The translations under genes and the position numbers were made by a program. DNA of 64,000 nt from positions 29,317,501 through 29,381,500 of the forward strand of contig NC_091661.1 in NCBI RefSeq assembly GCF_042453785.1, in the 5' to 3' direction. Shown here one piece after another: positions 1 to 10,437 of the stretch (within the stretch, counting starts at the first letter, position 1; each line of letters starts with the position of its first letter). The DNA comes from Malus domestica. Its lineage: Eukaryota > Streptophyta > Magnoliopsida > Rosales > Rosaceae. The notes beneath the pieces are model-generated. The model had not been told where the DNA came from, ran no database searches, and saw nothing but the letters and a program-made list of their open reading frames with translations.

Positions 1-1237
1 CGGTCGCTCTTCCATTTGGAGCATACATAAGTATTACAAGTACACAGTCGAAATTAAATCATCTCAACTTATTTTGTGTGTGACCTTTCGTTTACTTATC
101 AATCCACATGGTGTTGTTTAAGATGAAAGCCTTCATTGCTTTTGCAGCAAGTTACTCTTTTTCTCTCTTTTTCATCCCAAGGCATTTTCTTTTACCTTTT
201 TTCACCCTAAAGTTTTAAACTCTAAATATTCTTGTGCTAGTGAAGCCAGATATAAAGAGGTGTTAAAACAATTTCTATTCAACTAATAAATATAAAGATT
301 TTGTGAATATTAAACTTATTGGTACAAGTAACTTAGCAAAAAAGTAGGTCTTACATATTGCGACGTCCAAGAAGCTAACAGAGTATTTTGACAAAGTTGA
401 GTTCAGGAGGTTAAGTGATACAAAAATGAATTTCAAGGGAGCAAAGTGAAACTCAAACGATAGTTTTGGATTTATATCAATAATTATGCAATCAATATTT
501 TCATCTTATAATACTATAAGAATTTGAGTAGCGCTACAGTTACTAGCTATTTTTATCATCATTTGTACCATCTATGTAATAAAAATTGGTACAAATAATG
601 TTACAAATAAATGGTATAAATAACATTTTTATAAGAACTTTAACAATTATGCATTTAGAAATTAAACATAACCGTTATCAATTTTTATATTGATTTTCTA
701 TGGACACTTTAAAGCAAATAGGCTATTCTCTCAATTGAGTTCTTTATTTTAGTTGTCGCCTGATGCAAATGACTAAAAACTCTCTTACATGAAACAGGTC
801 CTAGAGCTGTGAATTGGGGCAAATAAATGCGGATTGGGGCGGGTCCAACTATTAGAAACATACAATGGGGTGAGGCGGAGCGGGTCCAAATGGATGAGGA
901 AACAGGACCTGGACCCGAACCGTTTCTAGGGTTAACTTATAGATGGAGATTAAATCTCCACTATTGAGTGTCTATCTAGTCAGCTCCCACAGTTGGTTTT
1001 TAATGTAAGATTCTCTTTGTCTCTGTTGCTGTGTCTCTCTCACTTAAATCAGTCTTTATGTCGAACTCGAAGGGACGAAATCACGCAATCCAACAACTCG
1101 AAACGACGATAGCAGTATTAGTAATCTCCTCCGTATGACTGAGTCGACACCTTTACCTTCAACTTTAAGGTATTATGATTTAGGGATTTAGGATTGAAAA
1201 TAAATTAGGGTTTTCTAGTTTCAGACTTTTTTAGATT
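1..1237. repeat. 3' flank of an SDH copy left of the window (tandem-array block)
   Basis: This stretch is colinear with the 3' flank of SDH-1 (from about 12660) and of SDH-2 (from about 17830). It shares the same run of short landmarks: TTTGGAGCATACATAAG near the start, the TTTTGTGAATATTAAAC segment near 300, and the GTTTCTAGGGTTAA segment near 930. No open frame of note occurs. The simplest reading is that another SDH gene ends just left of base 1, so the array has at least four gene-sized units plus the pseudogene. Confidence 0.75.
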
Positions 1238-1896
1238 TAGTTATTTATATATCTCCTGTGATAGTTTTAGTCTTTCATACTTGGTTCTGTTTCAGGATTG
1301 TGAAGAATTTTAATTATGCTGCTGGGAATTTGCTAATTTGTTGTTTGTGTGATTTGGTTGGGATTGCATAATGACTTGGGTTTCTAAATTAGGAGTGTGC
1401 AATATTCTTTTCTCCTAATTAGACTCTATACAGGGCAAGGTTTACAAATGAGAAGCAGATGTTGCAGTGGTACTTACACCAATTTAAATATTCTGTTATG
1501 AAAAAAAAAACATAAATAGAAAAATAGCATAAATAGTCCCGTTACATTTTAAAACATGTATAATCCGATCACTTCAATTTAGTCCTAACGCGACCCTTGC
1601 CCACCCCCACATAAAACTCTCTACCCTCCTATCTATCTATTATGTAAAAAAAAAAAAAGGCACTAAAAACTAAAATTGTAATTTAGTAACCCTCTAAATT
1701 CCCATAAATTGCAAATTTCATCCATATGACACTGTGTCGTCGTCAACCATCATTTTTACCAAGTAAAACAAGACCAGCCATTATCATGTCCAAAAGGCCA
1801 TATTTGATTGCCGGTCAAAAGCGGGAGACGCCACAATTCTACGATTGCAACTCTTATTAATATATTGTATTATTCAACTTGCTTGATTCATGTTTG
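1238..1896. repeat. Left arm of a 660-685 bp direct repeat flanking composite retroelement A
   Basis: The segment recurs at 7223-7907 in the same orientation. Both begin at TAGTTATTTATATATCTCC and end at GATTCATGTTTGTC. The right copy keeps about 40 bp (near 7525-7560) that the left copy lacks. SDH-1's downstream block has a related stretch near 14450, so the left copy probably carries the deletion. The arrangement has the topology of a target-site duplication but is far longer than usual. Confidence 0.8.
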
Positions 1897-2872
1897 TCCC
1901 AAGAGACATTCTTTGGAGGATTTTAGAGAAGAAAGGAGTACGAGTAGCATATATCCAAGCTATAAAGGATATGTACGAAGGAGCAAAGACTGCTGTAAGA
2001 ACTCATGAAGGACAAACTTCCCCATAGCTGTAGGATTACATCAAGGCTCATCCTTAAGTCCTTACCTTTTTGCGTTGGTAATGGATGAGTTAACAGGACA
2101 TATTCAAGATGATATTCCTTGGTGTATGCTTTTCGCAGACGATATAGTGTTGATAGATGAAACTCAGGAAGGGGTAAATGAGAAGCTTAACCTTTGGAGA
2201 GAAGTGTTGGAATCTAAAGGTCTTCGCCTAAGCCGATCAAAGACAGAATATATGGAGTGCAAGTTCAGTGCAAATGGAGGCCAAAATGAGTTAGGGGTGA
2301 GGATCGGAGATCAGGAAATACCAAAGAGCGACCGTTTTCGCTACCTAGGATCTATCTTGCAAAAGAACGGAGAATTAGATGGAGATCTCAACCATAGAAT
2401 ACAAGCTGGATGGATGAAGTGGAAGAGTGCATCCGGCGTGTTGTGTGATCGTCGTATGCCACTGAAACTTAAGGGAAAATTTTATAGGACGGCAATAAGG
2501 CCGGCGATGCTGTATGGCACAGAATGTTGGGCGGTGAAGCACCAACACGTACACAAAATGGGTGTAGCGGAGATGAGGATACTTTGTTGGATGTGTGGGC
2601 ACACGAGAAAGGATAAGATTAGGAATGGGGATATCCGAGGTAAAGTAGAAGTAGCCGAAATTGAAGGAAAACTGAGAGAAAATCGGTTACGGTGGTTTGG
2701 ACATGTGCAAAGAAGGCCTACTGACGCTCCGGTTAGAAGATGCGACTACGGGACAGAGGTTCAGGGCCGAAGGGGTAGAGGAAGACCTAGGAAAACTTTG
2801 GAAGAGACTCTAAGAAAAGACTTAGAGTACTTGGATCTAACGGAGGACATGACACAGGATCGAGCACAATGA
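1897..2872 (+). pseudogene. RTE-like LINE reverse transcriptase fragment (composite A, left part)
   Basis: Translation gives the C-terminal half of a non-LTR reverse transcriptase. It starts at the segment [12 protein letters not shown] (reached only through frameshifts near 1900-2040). From 2081 it stays open through [11 protein letters not shown], the catalytic FADD box (near 2135), and the C-terminal [19 protein letters not shown] segment. The endonuclease and fingers regions are absent, so this is a dead 5'-truncated copy. The full 5' end of the family is seen in the copy at 50298-53566. The element family is the plant RTE type: apurinic-endonuclease-like domain plus RT, with a microsatellite tail. 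Confidence 0.85.
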
Positions 2873-3169
2873 CGTTCTAAGATTCATATAGCCGACCCGA
2901 CTCAGTGACTTGGATTTTTCAAGTCTCCAATCGAGAAGTTTTCCCCACTCGGGAAATTAAGGGAACACTACCTCAACCTACATGCTCCACTCACAAAGCT
3001 TCAACATACAAGCTTCAACAAAAGAAAAATTCAAAGAACTTAGTGAAGAAGGCTTTGGTGTATTTAACACAATACGTTGAAATGAAACAAAGCTTATTTA
3101 TTGATATCTCTGAGAAGTTACAAATATGTACATATACACGAGTCAAAATAAACAAACAAGAGGGTTCCT

Positions 3170-3853
3170 TCACAAAGGTTGCTTAGGAGAAGTCTCAGCA
3201 GTCGGCAGAGCCCCAGAAAGAGAAGGCACTGGAGGGGGATCGTTCGGAGCCTCAGTAGCCTCAGTACTGGATAGCACCCTAGAAGGATGAGGCATCAGAG
3301 GTTGATCATTTGGAGCTTCATTACGCGGTACAGCCCCAGAAGACGAAGGCAATAAATGTCTTTGGAACAAACCCACAAACCTCTGATGATCATGTAAAAT
3401 CTGACCATCAGATTCCTTCATCTGGTCAAGCTTCCTTTTCATGTTTGTAGCATATTCATGAGCGAGCCGGTGCAACTGTTTATTCTCATGCTTGAGCCCT
3501 CTAATCTCCTGTTTGAGACTCATCACTTCATCCGCCAATGATTCAACTTGGCGGGTTCGAGCAAATAGGCGTTGGGCCATATTAGACACAGAACCTGCAC
3601 ACTGAACACTGAGAGCCAGAGAATCCTTAACAGCCAACTCATCAGACCGTTTGGAAAGTAGTCTGTTATCTTTGGAAGTAAGAAGGTTCCTGGCCACCAC
3701 CGCAGCGGTCATATCATTCTTCATCACGGAATCCCCAACGGTAAGAGGATCAGTAGGGGATAAGAAGGATGGGCGCCATATGTTGTCTGGAGAAGGCGTG
3801 GCTGCCTCTTCAACAAGATTCAAGTCTAAACGACGGTCGGAGGGGCCAGACAT
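3170..3853 (-). CDS. Element-X protein, copy A (coiled-coil, EAR-like N-terminus; function unknown)
   Basis: This is an open frame of 227 codons starting at the ATG of MSGPSDRR. Visible features: an N-terminal LDLNL segment at about residues 9-13 that fits the LxLxL EAR pattern; a central region at about 60-145 rich in heptad-like L/E/K/R residues (QVESLADEVMSLKQEIRGL and the following HENKQLHRLAHEY), predicted coiled coil; and a Pro/Ser-rich tail with repeated EAPNDPP-like units. Copy B (49375-50049) is about 92% identical and also open. No catalytic motif is recognised and no domain name can be given. It lies inside element X, with upstream tandem repeats as its leader. A transposon-encoded accessory protein or a captured host gene are both possible. 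Confidence 0.55.
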   Translation of the reverse strand: MSGPSDRRLDLNLVEEAATPSPDNIWRPSFLSPTDPLTVGDSVMKNDMTAAVVARNLLTSKDNRLLSKRSDELAVKDSLALSVQCAGSVSNMAQRLFARTRQVESLADEVMSLKQEIRGLKHENKQLHRLAHEYATNMKRKLDQMKESDGQILHDHQRFVGLFQRHLLPSSSGAVPRNEAPNDQPLMPHPSRVLSSTEATEAPNDPPPVPSLSGALPTAETSPKQPL

Positions 3854-4009
3854 TTTCAAAGGTGTTGAAGAGAAAAGAGGTCGGACAAATCAAGATCTTA
3901 GAAATGCAAGAAGGGAGCTTCTACTGGTGAAGATTCAAGTGTGCTTTGGAACTTAATACCAGCCTCTATAAAAATCCGCACTCGATGGAGCTTCAGAAAT
4001 CGAAGAGGC

Positions 4010-4245
4010 GCCTGCTCAGAAATCGAAAAGGCGTTTGCTTTCTCAAAAGCTGGGCTGCTTAGAGACCACGAGGGCCGATCTCAGGAATCGAAGAGGCGTT
4101 TGCTTTCTCAAAAGCTGGGCTGCTCAAAGTCCACGAAGGTCGATCGCAGAAATCGAAGAGGCGCTTGCTTTCTCAAAAGCTGGGCTGCTCAGAGACCACG
4201 AGGGCCGATCTCAGAAATCGAAGAGGCACCTGCTTTTTCAGCCTT
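4010..4245. repeat. About 65-bp tandem repeats in the X leader (copy A)
   Basis: About three and a half units, each containing GCTTTCTCAAAAGCTGGGC, a GAGACCACGAGGGCCGATC segment and AATCGAAGAGGCG. The corresponding tract in copy B is near 49030-49225. Repeat-derived open frames here should not be read as genes. Confidence 0.85.
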
Positions 4246-4679
4246 GTCAGCACCTGTCACATGCACACTCAACTTTGCGAAAATTACGGGCATTATGTCG
4301 AAGATTTCTAGTGAAGTAGAAAGCACGTGAATGTTACTGTTCAATCATTCACTTTCCACACGCAACATCAGCTCACGGGTACCACAGATAACTTTGCCAA
4401 AAATCTATGACAAAGTTTAGACACGTGAAGCTTGCAGCTCCCATTACATCGCTATGACCAAGAAGGGTAAAAGAATAGCAAAGAAACAGCACTAACAAAG
4501 TTTAGACACATAAATTTTGAAGGTCTAGCTACCATATTATTACCCACAAGGATAAAGGAACAGGACCATTGCTGGATAATTGGAAAGTCCTTGTGGGTCA
4601 ACCTCTGTGCTCCGTGGCAAGGTAGACTAGCAAACAGGCCTAACCTTTACTCACATTCGAGAAAACACTCCCAACAAGA

Positions 4680-4990
4680 TTGCTTGCTTCAAGATCGAAG
4701 AGGCACCGTCTTCCGAATCTCGAGAGCCAGACTCCCATCATGATTACTTTCTCAAAAAGCGACGAGACACCGCTCTCCGAATCTCGAGAGCCAGACTCCT
4801 AGCAGGATTGCTTTCTCAAAAATCGAAGAGGCACCATTCTCCGAATCTTGAAAGACAGATCCCCGACAGGATTGCTTGTTCGAAAATCGAAGAGGCACCG
4901 CTTTCTCAACTTCGAGAGCCCCTTAGATAAAGCTTGTCTGTAATCCTCACATCGCTTTCTCAACTTCGAGAGCCAGATCTCCTTGGATAA
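4680..4990. repeat. About 61-bp tandem repeats in the X leader (copy A), second tract
   Basis: Four to five degenerate units with GAATCTCGAGAGCCAGACTC, a GATTGCTTTCTC segment and AAATCGAAGAGGCACCG. The matching tract in copy B lies at about 48380-48620. The GAAGAGGC core is shared with the neighbouring 65-bp tract, so the two arrays may have a common origin. Confidence 0.8.
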
Positions 4991-6452
4991 AGCTTATCTG
5001 TAATCTTCACACGTAACATCAGCTTTCCAGATACTACAGACCACTTTTTCAAAGTGCTCTGACAGAGTTAAAACACGTGAAGCTGGCAGCTCCCACTACC
5101 GTGCTATGACCAAGCAGGGTAAAAAAATAGTATTACTCCTTGTTAGGGAGACTCCTATATATGTCGACCTCCATCCTCAACGGACAGGCAGACCTGCAAA
5201 AATGCTCAACCCTTCCTCATATCTGAGAGGGCACTCCCAACGAAGCCTCTCGAAATACTCAGCTTTCTTTCCCCCCGAGAATACCTCTGCAAACAAGCTA
5301 CACTAGAGCAAGAATATCTCATATCATCAGGGTTAAAAGCAAGAGTATCCCATATCATGTTTTTTCCCTGTCTTTTCCTTTGGCCTTGTTCTTACCTGCA
5401 AGACAAGGAGAAAGAAAGCAATCAGTCAACACTTGGAATCAAGCTTCCAGTCCGGAACTGACTGCCTGGAACCCCATTACTCTCGAGTACTCATCTTCAA
5501 CATCTTCAGCTTCCCGAGAAGATACCACATCTGCCTGAGGAGCAAATAGGGCAAGTGAGAAGGATACAAGGAAGCATGTGGAGACAAGCGCAACAGAACA
5601 CGTGCCGATACATCCACTACTTTGTCAATAGCAAAAGTATCCCATATCAGCAGGGTCGAACGTACTCTAGATTTGATGGACTTGTTTTGACCCTCAAATT
5701 CTTCAGTCGGCCTTATACTCTGGCGGAAACAAGAAAACCCTCCAGTCCAGTTCAAGAATAAGCCTGTGGAAAGTTACTTATTCAAAAGCAAAAGTATCTC
5801 ATATCACTTTTTCTCTTTTTCTTCTCTTTATCCTTCATGCTACCTGCAAGATAAGGAGAAGGATAACAATCAGTCGGAACTCGAAATCAAACTTCTGATC
5901 TGGGACTGATTGCTTGGAGCTCTGATTACTTACCTTGTCTGTCACCTCTTTCAGCAGATCCCCTAGCTCGGCGACTTGGGGGACTTCTACTACATGGTTT
6001 GTATCGCGCTTGACTAAGCCTGAAACTACAAGTAAGCGTCAAGTGAAATTGATACATTACCTTGTGCATCTCCACCAGTTAAAAATACCACCCCTGGATG
6101 GAGGAAGAGTACTTCCAAAGAAGAGGCCACATCTACCTATGAGACAGATAAGGCAAGTGAAGACGATACCACACTTCGGTACTTAAAAGTTTCGTGATTA
6201 CGAGATCATTCTTCCACAATATTTCATAATGTCATTTGTACTAAATCATTCACTTGTACTCACTAAAGGAGAGCTTGAACCTATATACTGTGTAAACCCT
6301 TCACAATTAATGAGAACTCCTTTACTCCGTGGACGTAGCCAATCTGGGTGAACCACGTACATCTTGTGTTTGCTTCCTGTCTCTATCCATTTACATACTT
6401 ATCCACACTAATGACCGGAGCAATCTAGCGAAGATCATAAACTTAATATTTA

Positions 6453-7222
6453 AAATGATATTCTTTGGTGTATGCTTTTCGCAAACGATATAGTGTTGAT
6501 AGATGAAACGCAGGAAGGGGTAAACGCGAAGCTTAACCTTTGGAGAGAAGTGTTGGAATCTAAATGTCCTCGCCTAAGCCGATCAAAGACAGAATATATG
6601 GAGTGCAAGTTCAGTGCAAACGGAGGCCAAAATGAGTTAGGGGTGAGGATCGGAGATCAGGAAATACCAAAGAGCGACCGTTCTCACCCATAGAATACAA
6701 GCTGGATGGATGAAGTGGAAGAGTGCATCCGGCGTGTTGTGTGACCGTCGTAGGCCACTGAAGCTCAAGGGAAATTTTTATAGGACGGCAATAAGGCCGG
6801 CAATGCTGTATGGCATAGAATGTTGGGCGGTGAAGCATCAACACGTAGGTGTAGTGGAGATGAGGATGCTTCGTTGGATGTGTGGGCACACGAGAAAGGA
6901 TAAGATTAGGAATGAGGATATCCGAGGTAAAGTAGGAGTAGCCGAAATTGAAGGAAAGATGAGAGAAAATCGATTACGGTGGTTTGGACATGTGCAAAGA
7001 AGGCCTACTGACGCTCCGGTTCGAAGATGTGATCACAGGGCAGAGGTTCAGGGCCGAAGGGGTAGAGGAAGACCTATGAAAACTTTGGAAGAGACCCTAA
7101 GAAAAGACTTAGAGTACTTGGATCCAACGGAGGACATGACACAAAACTGAGCGCAATGGCGTTCTAAGATTCATATAGCCGACCCCACTTAATAGGAAAA
7201 GGCTTTGTTGTTGTTGTTGTTG
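6453..7222 (+). pseudogene. RTE-like LINE 3' end with (TTG)n tail (composite A, right part)
   Basis: This is a truncated reverse transcriptase C-terminus. The catalytic box reads FAND instead of FADD (near 6478-6489), there is an internal deletion after KSDR (near 6680), and the frame resumes at 6710 to the end. The 3' UTR ends GGCTTTG followed by TTG repeats, the native 3' terminus of this LINE family. It cannot encode an active enzyme. Its 5' breakpoint differs from the equivalent piece in composite B. Confidence 0.85.
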
Positions 7223-7907
7223 TAGTTATTTATATATCTCCTGTGATAGTTTTAGTCTTTCATACTTGGTTCTGTTTTAGGATTGTGAAGAATTTTAATT
7301 ATGATGCTGGGAATTTGCTAATTTTGCTGTTTGTGTGATTTGGTTGGGATTGCAGAGTGACTTGGGTTTCTAAATTAGGAGTGTGCAATATTCTATTCTC
7401 CTAATTAGACTCTGTACAGGGCAAGGTTTACAAAGGAGAAGCAGATGTTGCAGTGGTACTTAAAACCAATTTAAATATTCTGTTATGAAAAAAAAAAACA
7501 TAAATAGAAAAATAACGTAAATAGACATGTGGACCTAGCCCAGTCCATCCCGTTACATTTTAAAACAAGTCTAATCCGATCACTTCAATTTAGTCCTAAC
7601 GCGACCCGTGCCCACCCCCACATAAAACTCTCTACCCCCCTATCTATCTATTATGTTTGAAAAAAAAAAAAGGCACTAAAAACTAAAATTGTAATTTAGT
7701 AACCTCTAAATTCCCATAAATTGCAAATTTCATCCATATGACACTGTGTCGTCGTCAACCATTTTTACCAAGTAAAACAAGACCAGCCATTATCATGTCC
7801 AAAAGGCCATATTTGATCGCCGGTCAAAAGCGGGAGACGCCACAAATCTACGATTACAACTCTTATTAATATATTGTATTATTCAACTTGCTTGATTCAT
7901 GTTTGTC
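7223..7907. repeat. Right arm of the 660-685 bp direct repeat flanking composite A
   Basis: Directly repeats 1238-1896 and runs on into SDH promoter-type sequence (CTTAAACCAACATAATTTG at about 7906), as in the uninterrupted downstream block of SDH-1. It therefore represents the undisturbed continuation of the array. Confidence 0.8.
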
Positions 7908-9121
7908 TTAAACCAACATAATTTGTCCCACCCGAATATGTTGCCTGCGCGTGTCTGACTCGACGTTGCCGTGGCACTCATTATCCATATCTTTGTGACG
8001 ACCCACGCCTATTTGACATTTTGACTTGGCCAAACTTGCTCCTTGGAGAAATTTCTGGACCTTCGCAACCGCCAACAGTCGCACAACTCTATCACCACAA
8101 ATATCTGAACGTGGAAATTAGTCACTTATCTTTGAAGCGTGCAGAAACCTAGAGCATCCAGCGGCAACACAGACTGCCCATCTCAACTCGTTCCTGTAGA
8201 GAGTTGACATTGTACAATTTTATCTGATTGATAAGAAACACCGACGAAAAATAAATAAATAAATCAAACAATTGTTTTGAGCCAAGTGAGACCAATGACA
8301 TAGCTCTCCATGTGTGGCCGGTGGATCTGGGTTGCAGGTTTCTTAAAAAAAAAACAAAAAAACAAAACCCATCCCTCCCCCTATCTGTCATTGCTAGTCT
8401 TCTTGTTGACGTTAAAGGGCTGTCTTGCCGAAACAATGACTTAGACTTCTTCCGGATATGTTAGGAAAACAGTATTAGAAATGGAGCGCTTTGCAAAAAA
8501 CATATATACGGCACGTTTAGAAGTGCTTTAAAAATATCTGAAAACGTTTTTAGAAAAATATTTTTGTGTTTCCTACAAGAAATACTAGTTATGTGATTCT
8601 TGTGTAGGCATTTCAAGAGCTTCTTCAAAATTCACTTGTATTTTTGCAAAACATTGGTTACAAAAATATTTTCTCAAAAAACGTTTTTAACCATTTTTAC
8701 AAAAAAAATTACAAAAATAGCTGATAATTGTTTTTCTTTTTCACAGAAAAACATTCTTGGTTTACATAACCGAAAAACATTAATTTGTATGACTTATTTC
8801 GCATGTGTGTCATTAGTTTGTAAAATGTGAAAGGACTCCTTCTAGGAAACATCAAGCAATGTCCACCCCCCCCCCCCCCAAAAAAAATAATATTTATTCG
8901 TTTTTGAAAAGAATTAGTAATGTTTCAGGTTTAGATTGTCCTAATCTTATACAAACCAACTTGACCAAATATGACTCTCAAGTTTGCTATATATACCACA
9001 CCCTAACCAAGCTTGCTCCATCAAAAAACACAAGTACTCTGCCTTTCAAACAAACACAGCACAAAGCAAACAGAGAAAGCAATACATTTCAGAAAAAAAC
9101 AGAGCAAGTGTCAAAAATATT
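7908..9121 (+). promoter_or_regulatory. SDH-type promoter block of the exon-1 pseudogene
   Basis: Colinear with 15013-16237 (SDH-2) and partly with 10310-11023 (SDH-1). It shares the GACGTGGAAATTAGTCAC-like, CTCCATGTGTGGCCGGTGG and CAAGTTTGCTATA segments. The TATA position reads TATATATA (8988-8995) where SDH-1 and SDH-2 have TATAAATA. A diverged fold-back MITE of the 'GTTTGGAAGTGC' type lies at about 8510-8700, and a C-run at about 8864-8879. Confidence 0.6.
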
Positions 9122-9251
9122 ATGGGTAAGGGAGGCCAATCGATTAATGGAGTGGCTAAGGAAGCCAAACCTTTTGAGCAAGAAAACATGGCTGCTTGAC
9201 TTGTTGATGTCAACACCACCAAGACCCTACCTTTCGAGCTCCCCAGTATCG
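9122..9251 (+). pseudogene. SDH exon-1 pseudogene
   Basis: 130 bp aligns with exon 1 of SDH-1 and SDH-2, from MGKGGQSING to LPSIG. Codon 25 is TGA where SDH-2 has TGG (Trp). The splice donor after ATCG reads GA instead of GT. Homology stops within about 20 bp after the exon, and exons 2 and 3 are absent before the next promoter block begins near 10310. It is a duplicated promoter plus first exon, not a functional gene. Confidence 0.9.
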
Positions 9252-9479
9252 GAATTTACCTCTCTCCATGACCAACAACAATTAAAATGGTGTTAGGAAT
9301 GTTGAATAGGACCACATAACCAGGATGTTAAAATGACAGTATCACATGTTATTATGTATTTTTTATAATACTGCCGTTTTGTCCTGTTATCATGTATTTT
9401 AATTTTTCAATTTGCTTCCGTTCAACTATAATGTTACCTTCCTTTTTTTTTCCTGTCGACAATTTTGTAAACTCCAAAG

Positions 9480-9860
9480 TTATGAAATCAAGGGAAGGAA
9501 GCCCTTGACATAATCTCCAAAATTATTTGAATCTCAAAGTATTTGCTGTAAGGATAATTAAACTGTTTGGAATAAACCGAAGGAGGACAGCATATTCCAG
9601 ATTCCACTTTGAGTAAACCTAACACGGGCATGACTAACAGCAAAACCGTGTACATAGTACATACTCAAACCTAGATCGTCAAACCGACATAGTCAAACTT
9701 ATTAACTATTGTTACAACTGTCTTGATTTGGATAACGTTTGATAATCTCACTTTCAGCCTCCAAATATTTGGAAAATTCCTGCTAGCAGCTTTGGAAAAT
9801 GGATGCACCGTCCAAGACTAATGGAGGACGGCATGTGGTAGAAGCTTTTCTCCGCTAAGT
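9480..9860. repeat. Diverged copy of the segment at 28030-28420
   Basis: Both contain, in the same order, AATCTCCAAAATT, CTTTGAGTAAACCTA, CATAGTACATA, CACTTTCAGCCTCC and GGATGCACCGTCCAAGACT. No coding potential is seen. It sits between the SDH pseudo-exon and the SDH-1 promoter. Confidence 0.75.
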
Positions 9861-10437
9861 GGATTAGACTTGTTAATTGTGGATAACGCTAGAATTCCGG
9901 CGAAATTCAGTGTCAAACATGTGGGGGTGGGGGTGGTGGTTTGTTCTTTGCTTTAAACCTAGTCATAGAAAAAGGTGTAAAGTGACTATTATTTTATTTT
10001 ATACAAACAACTTTAGTGAAGGAGGATTGAAAACACATGAGTTCGAGTACGAAGAAAATGCTTTAATCACGATTAACAAAAAAAAAAAAAAGAGGCCTTA
10101 ATCATTCGAGTTACAAGATCTTGGTTATGATATGAATTGATTCTGTTTAGAACTGATGCTGATTTGTAGTTTCTGTAATCGTTACCTATAAAGGAGGATT
10201 GAAACACACAAAAATATTTTAATCACTCCAGTTACAATATTTTGATTATACTCTAAGTTGATTATGTCGAGAATTGATGCCGGTTTATAGCTTATGTGAT
10301 CCTTTGACTAGCCATAAAGATAAATAAGTGAGACCAATCACATATAGCTCTCCATGTGTGTTTGGTGGATGTTGGTTGTATGTTTCTTGATACGCCCCCT
10401 CCCCCAATCTGTCATTGCTAGTCTTCTTGATGGGAGT

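Larger units (their letters stand above)
2906..6452 (-). mobile_element. Element X, copy A: non-autonomous LTR-derived element with one ORF
   Basis: In its own sense (minus strand) X begins in LTR-like sequence (6445-6196), homologous to 27436-27670 inside the solo LTR at 27385-27900. It continues through a leader with intron-like modules and two tandem-repeat tracts, then encodes a 227-residue ORF (3853-3170), and ends at CCAAGTCA beside the LINE. No gag, protease, integrase or RT domain is visible in X, so it looks like a large non-autonomous (LARD-like) derivative. The LTR start is missing. Copy B is at 46872-50297. Confidence 0.65.
1897..7222 (+). mobile_element. Composite retroelement A: LINE / element X (antisense) / LINE 3' end
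   Basis: Three parts lie in order. 1897-2905 is a 5'-truncated RTE-like LINE ending a few bases short of its 3' terminus. 2906-about 6452 is element X, whose own sense strand is the minus strand. About 6453-7222 is a second, independently 5'-truncated LINE 3' end finishing in (TTG)n at 7205-7222. The two LINE parts overlap in content: both cover the reverse transcriptase from the DIPWCMLFA region onward. This is therefore not one LINE split by an insertion. The same order recurs, inverted, at 46254-53566. The 5' junction shares GTC with the target. Confidence 0.8.

Noticed and set aside
3941-4330. Overlapping repetitive frames with SKAGLLRDHEG-type units
   Set aside because: They arise from the 65-bp tandem repeats of the X leader, run on the strand opposite the X ORF, and overlap in two frames.
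1897-7222. Reading composite A as one LINE split by a later X insertion
   Set aside because: Both LINE parts contain the same RT C-terminal region, so a simple nested insertion cannot explain the order.
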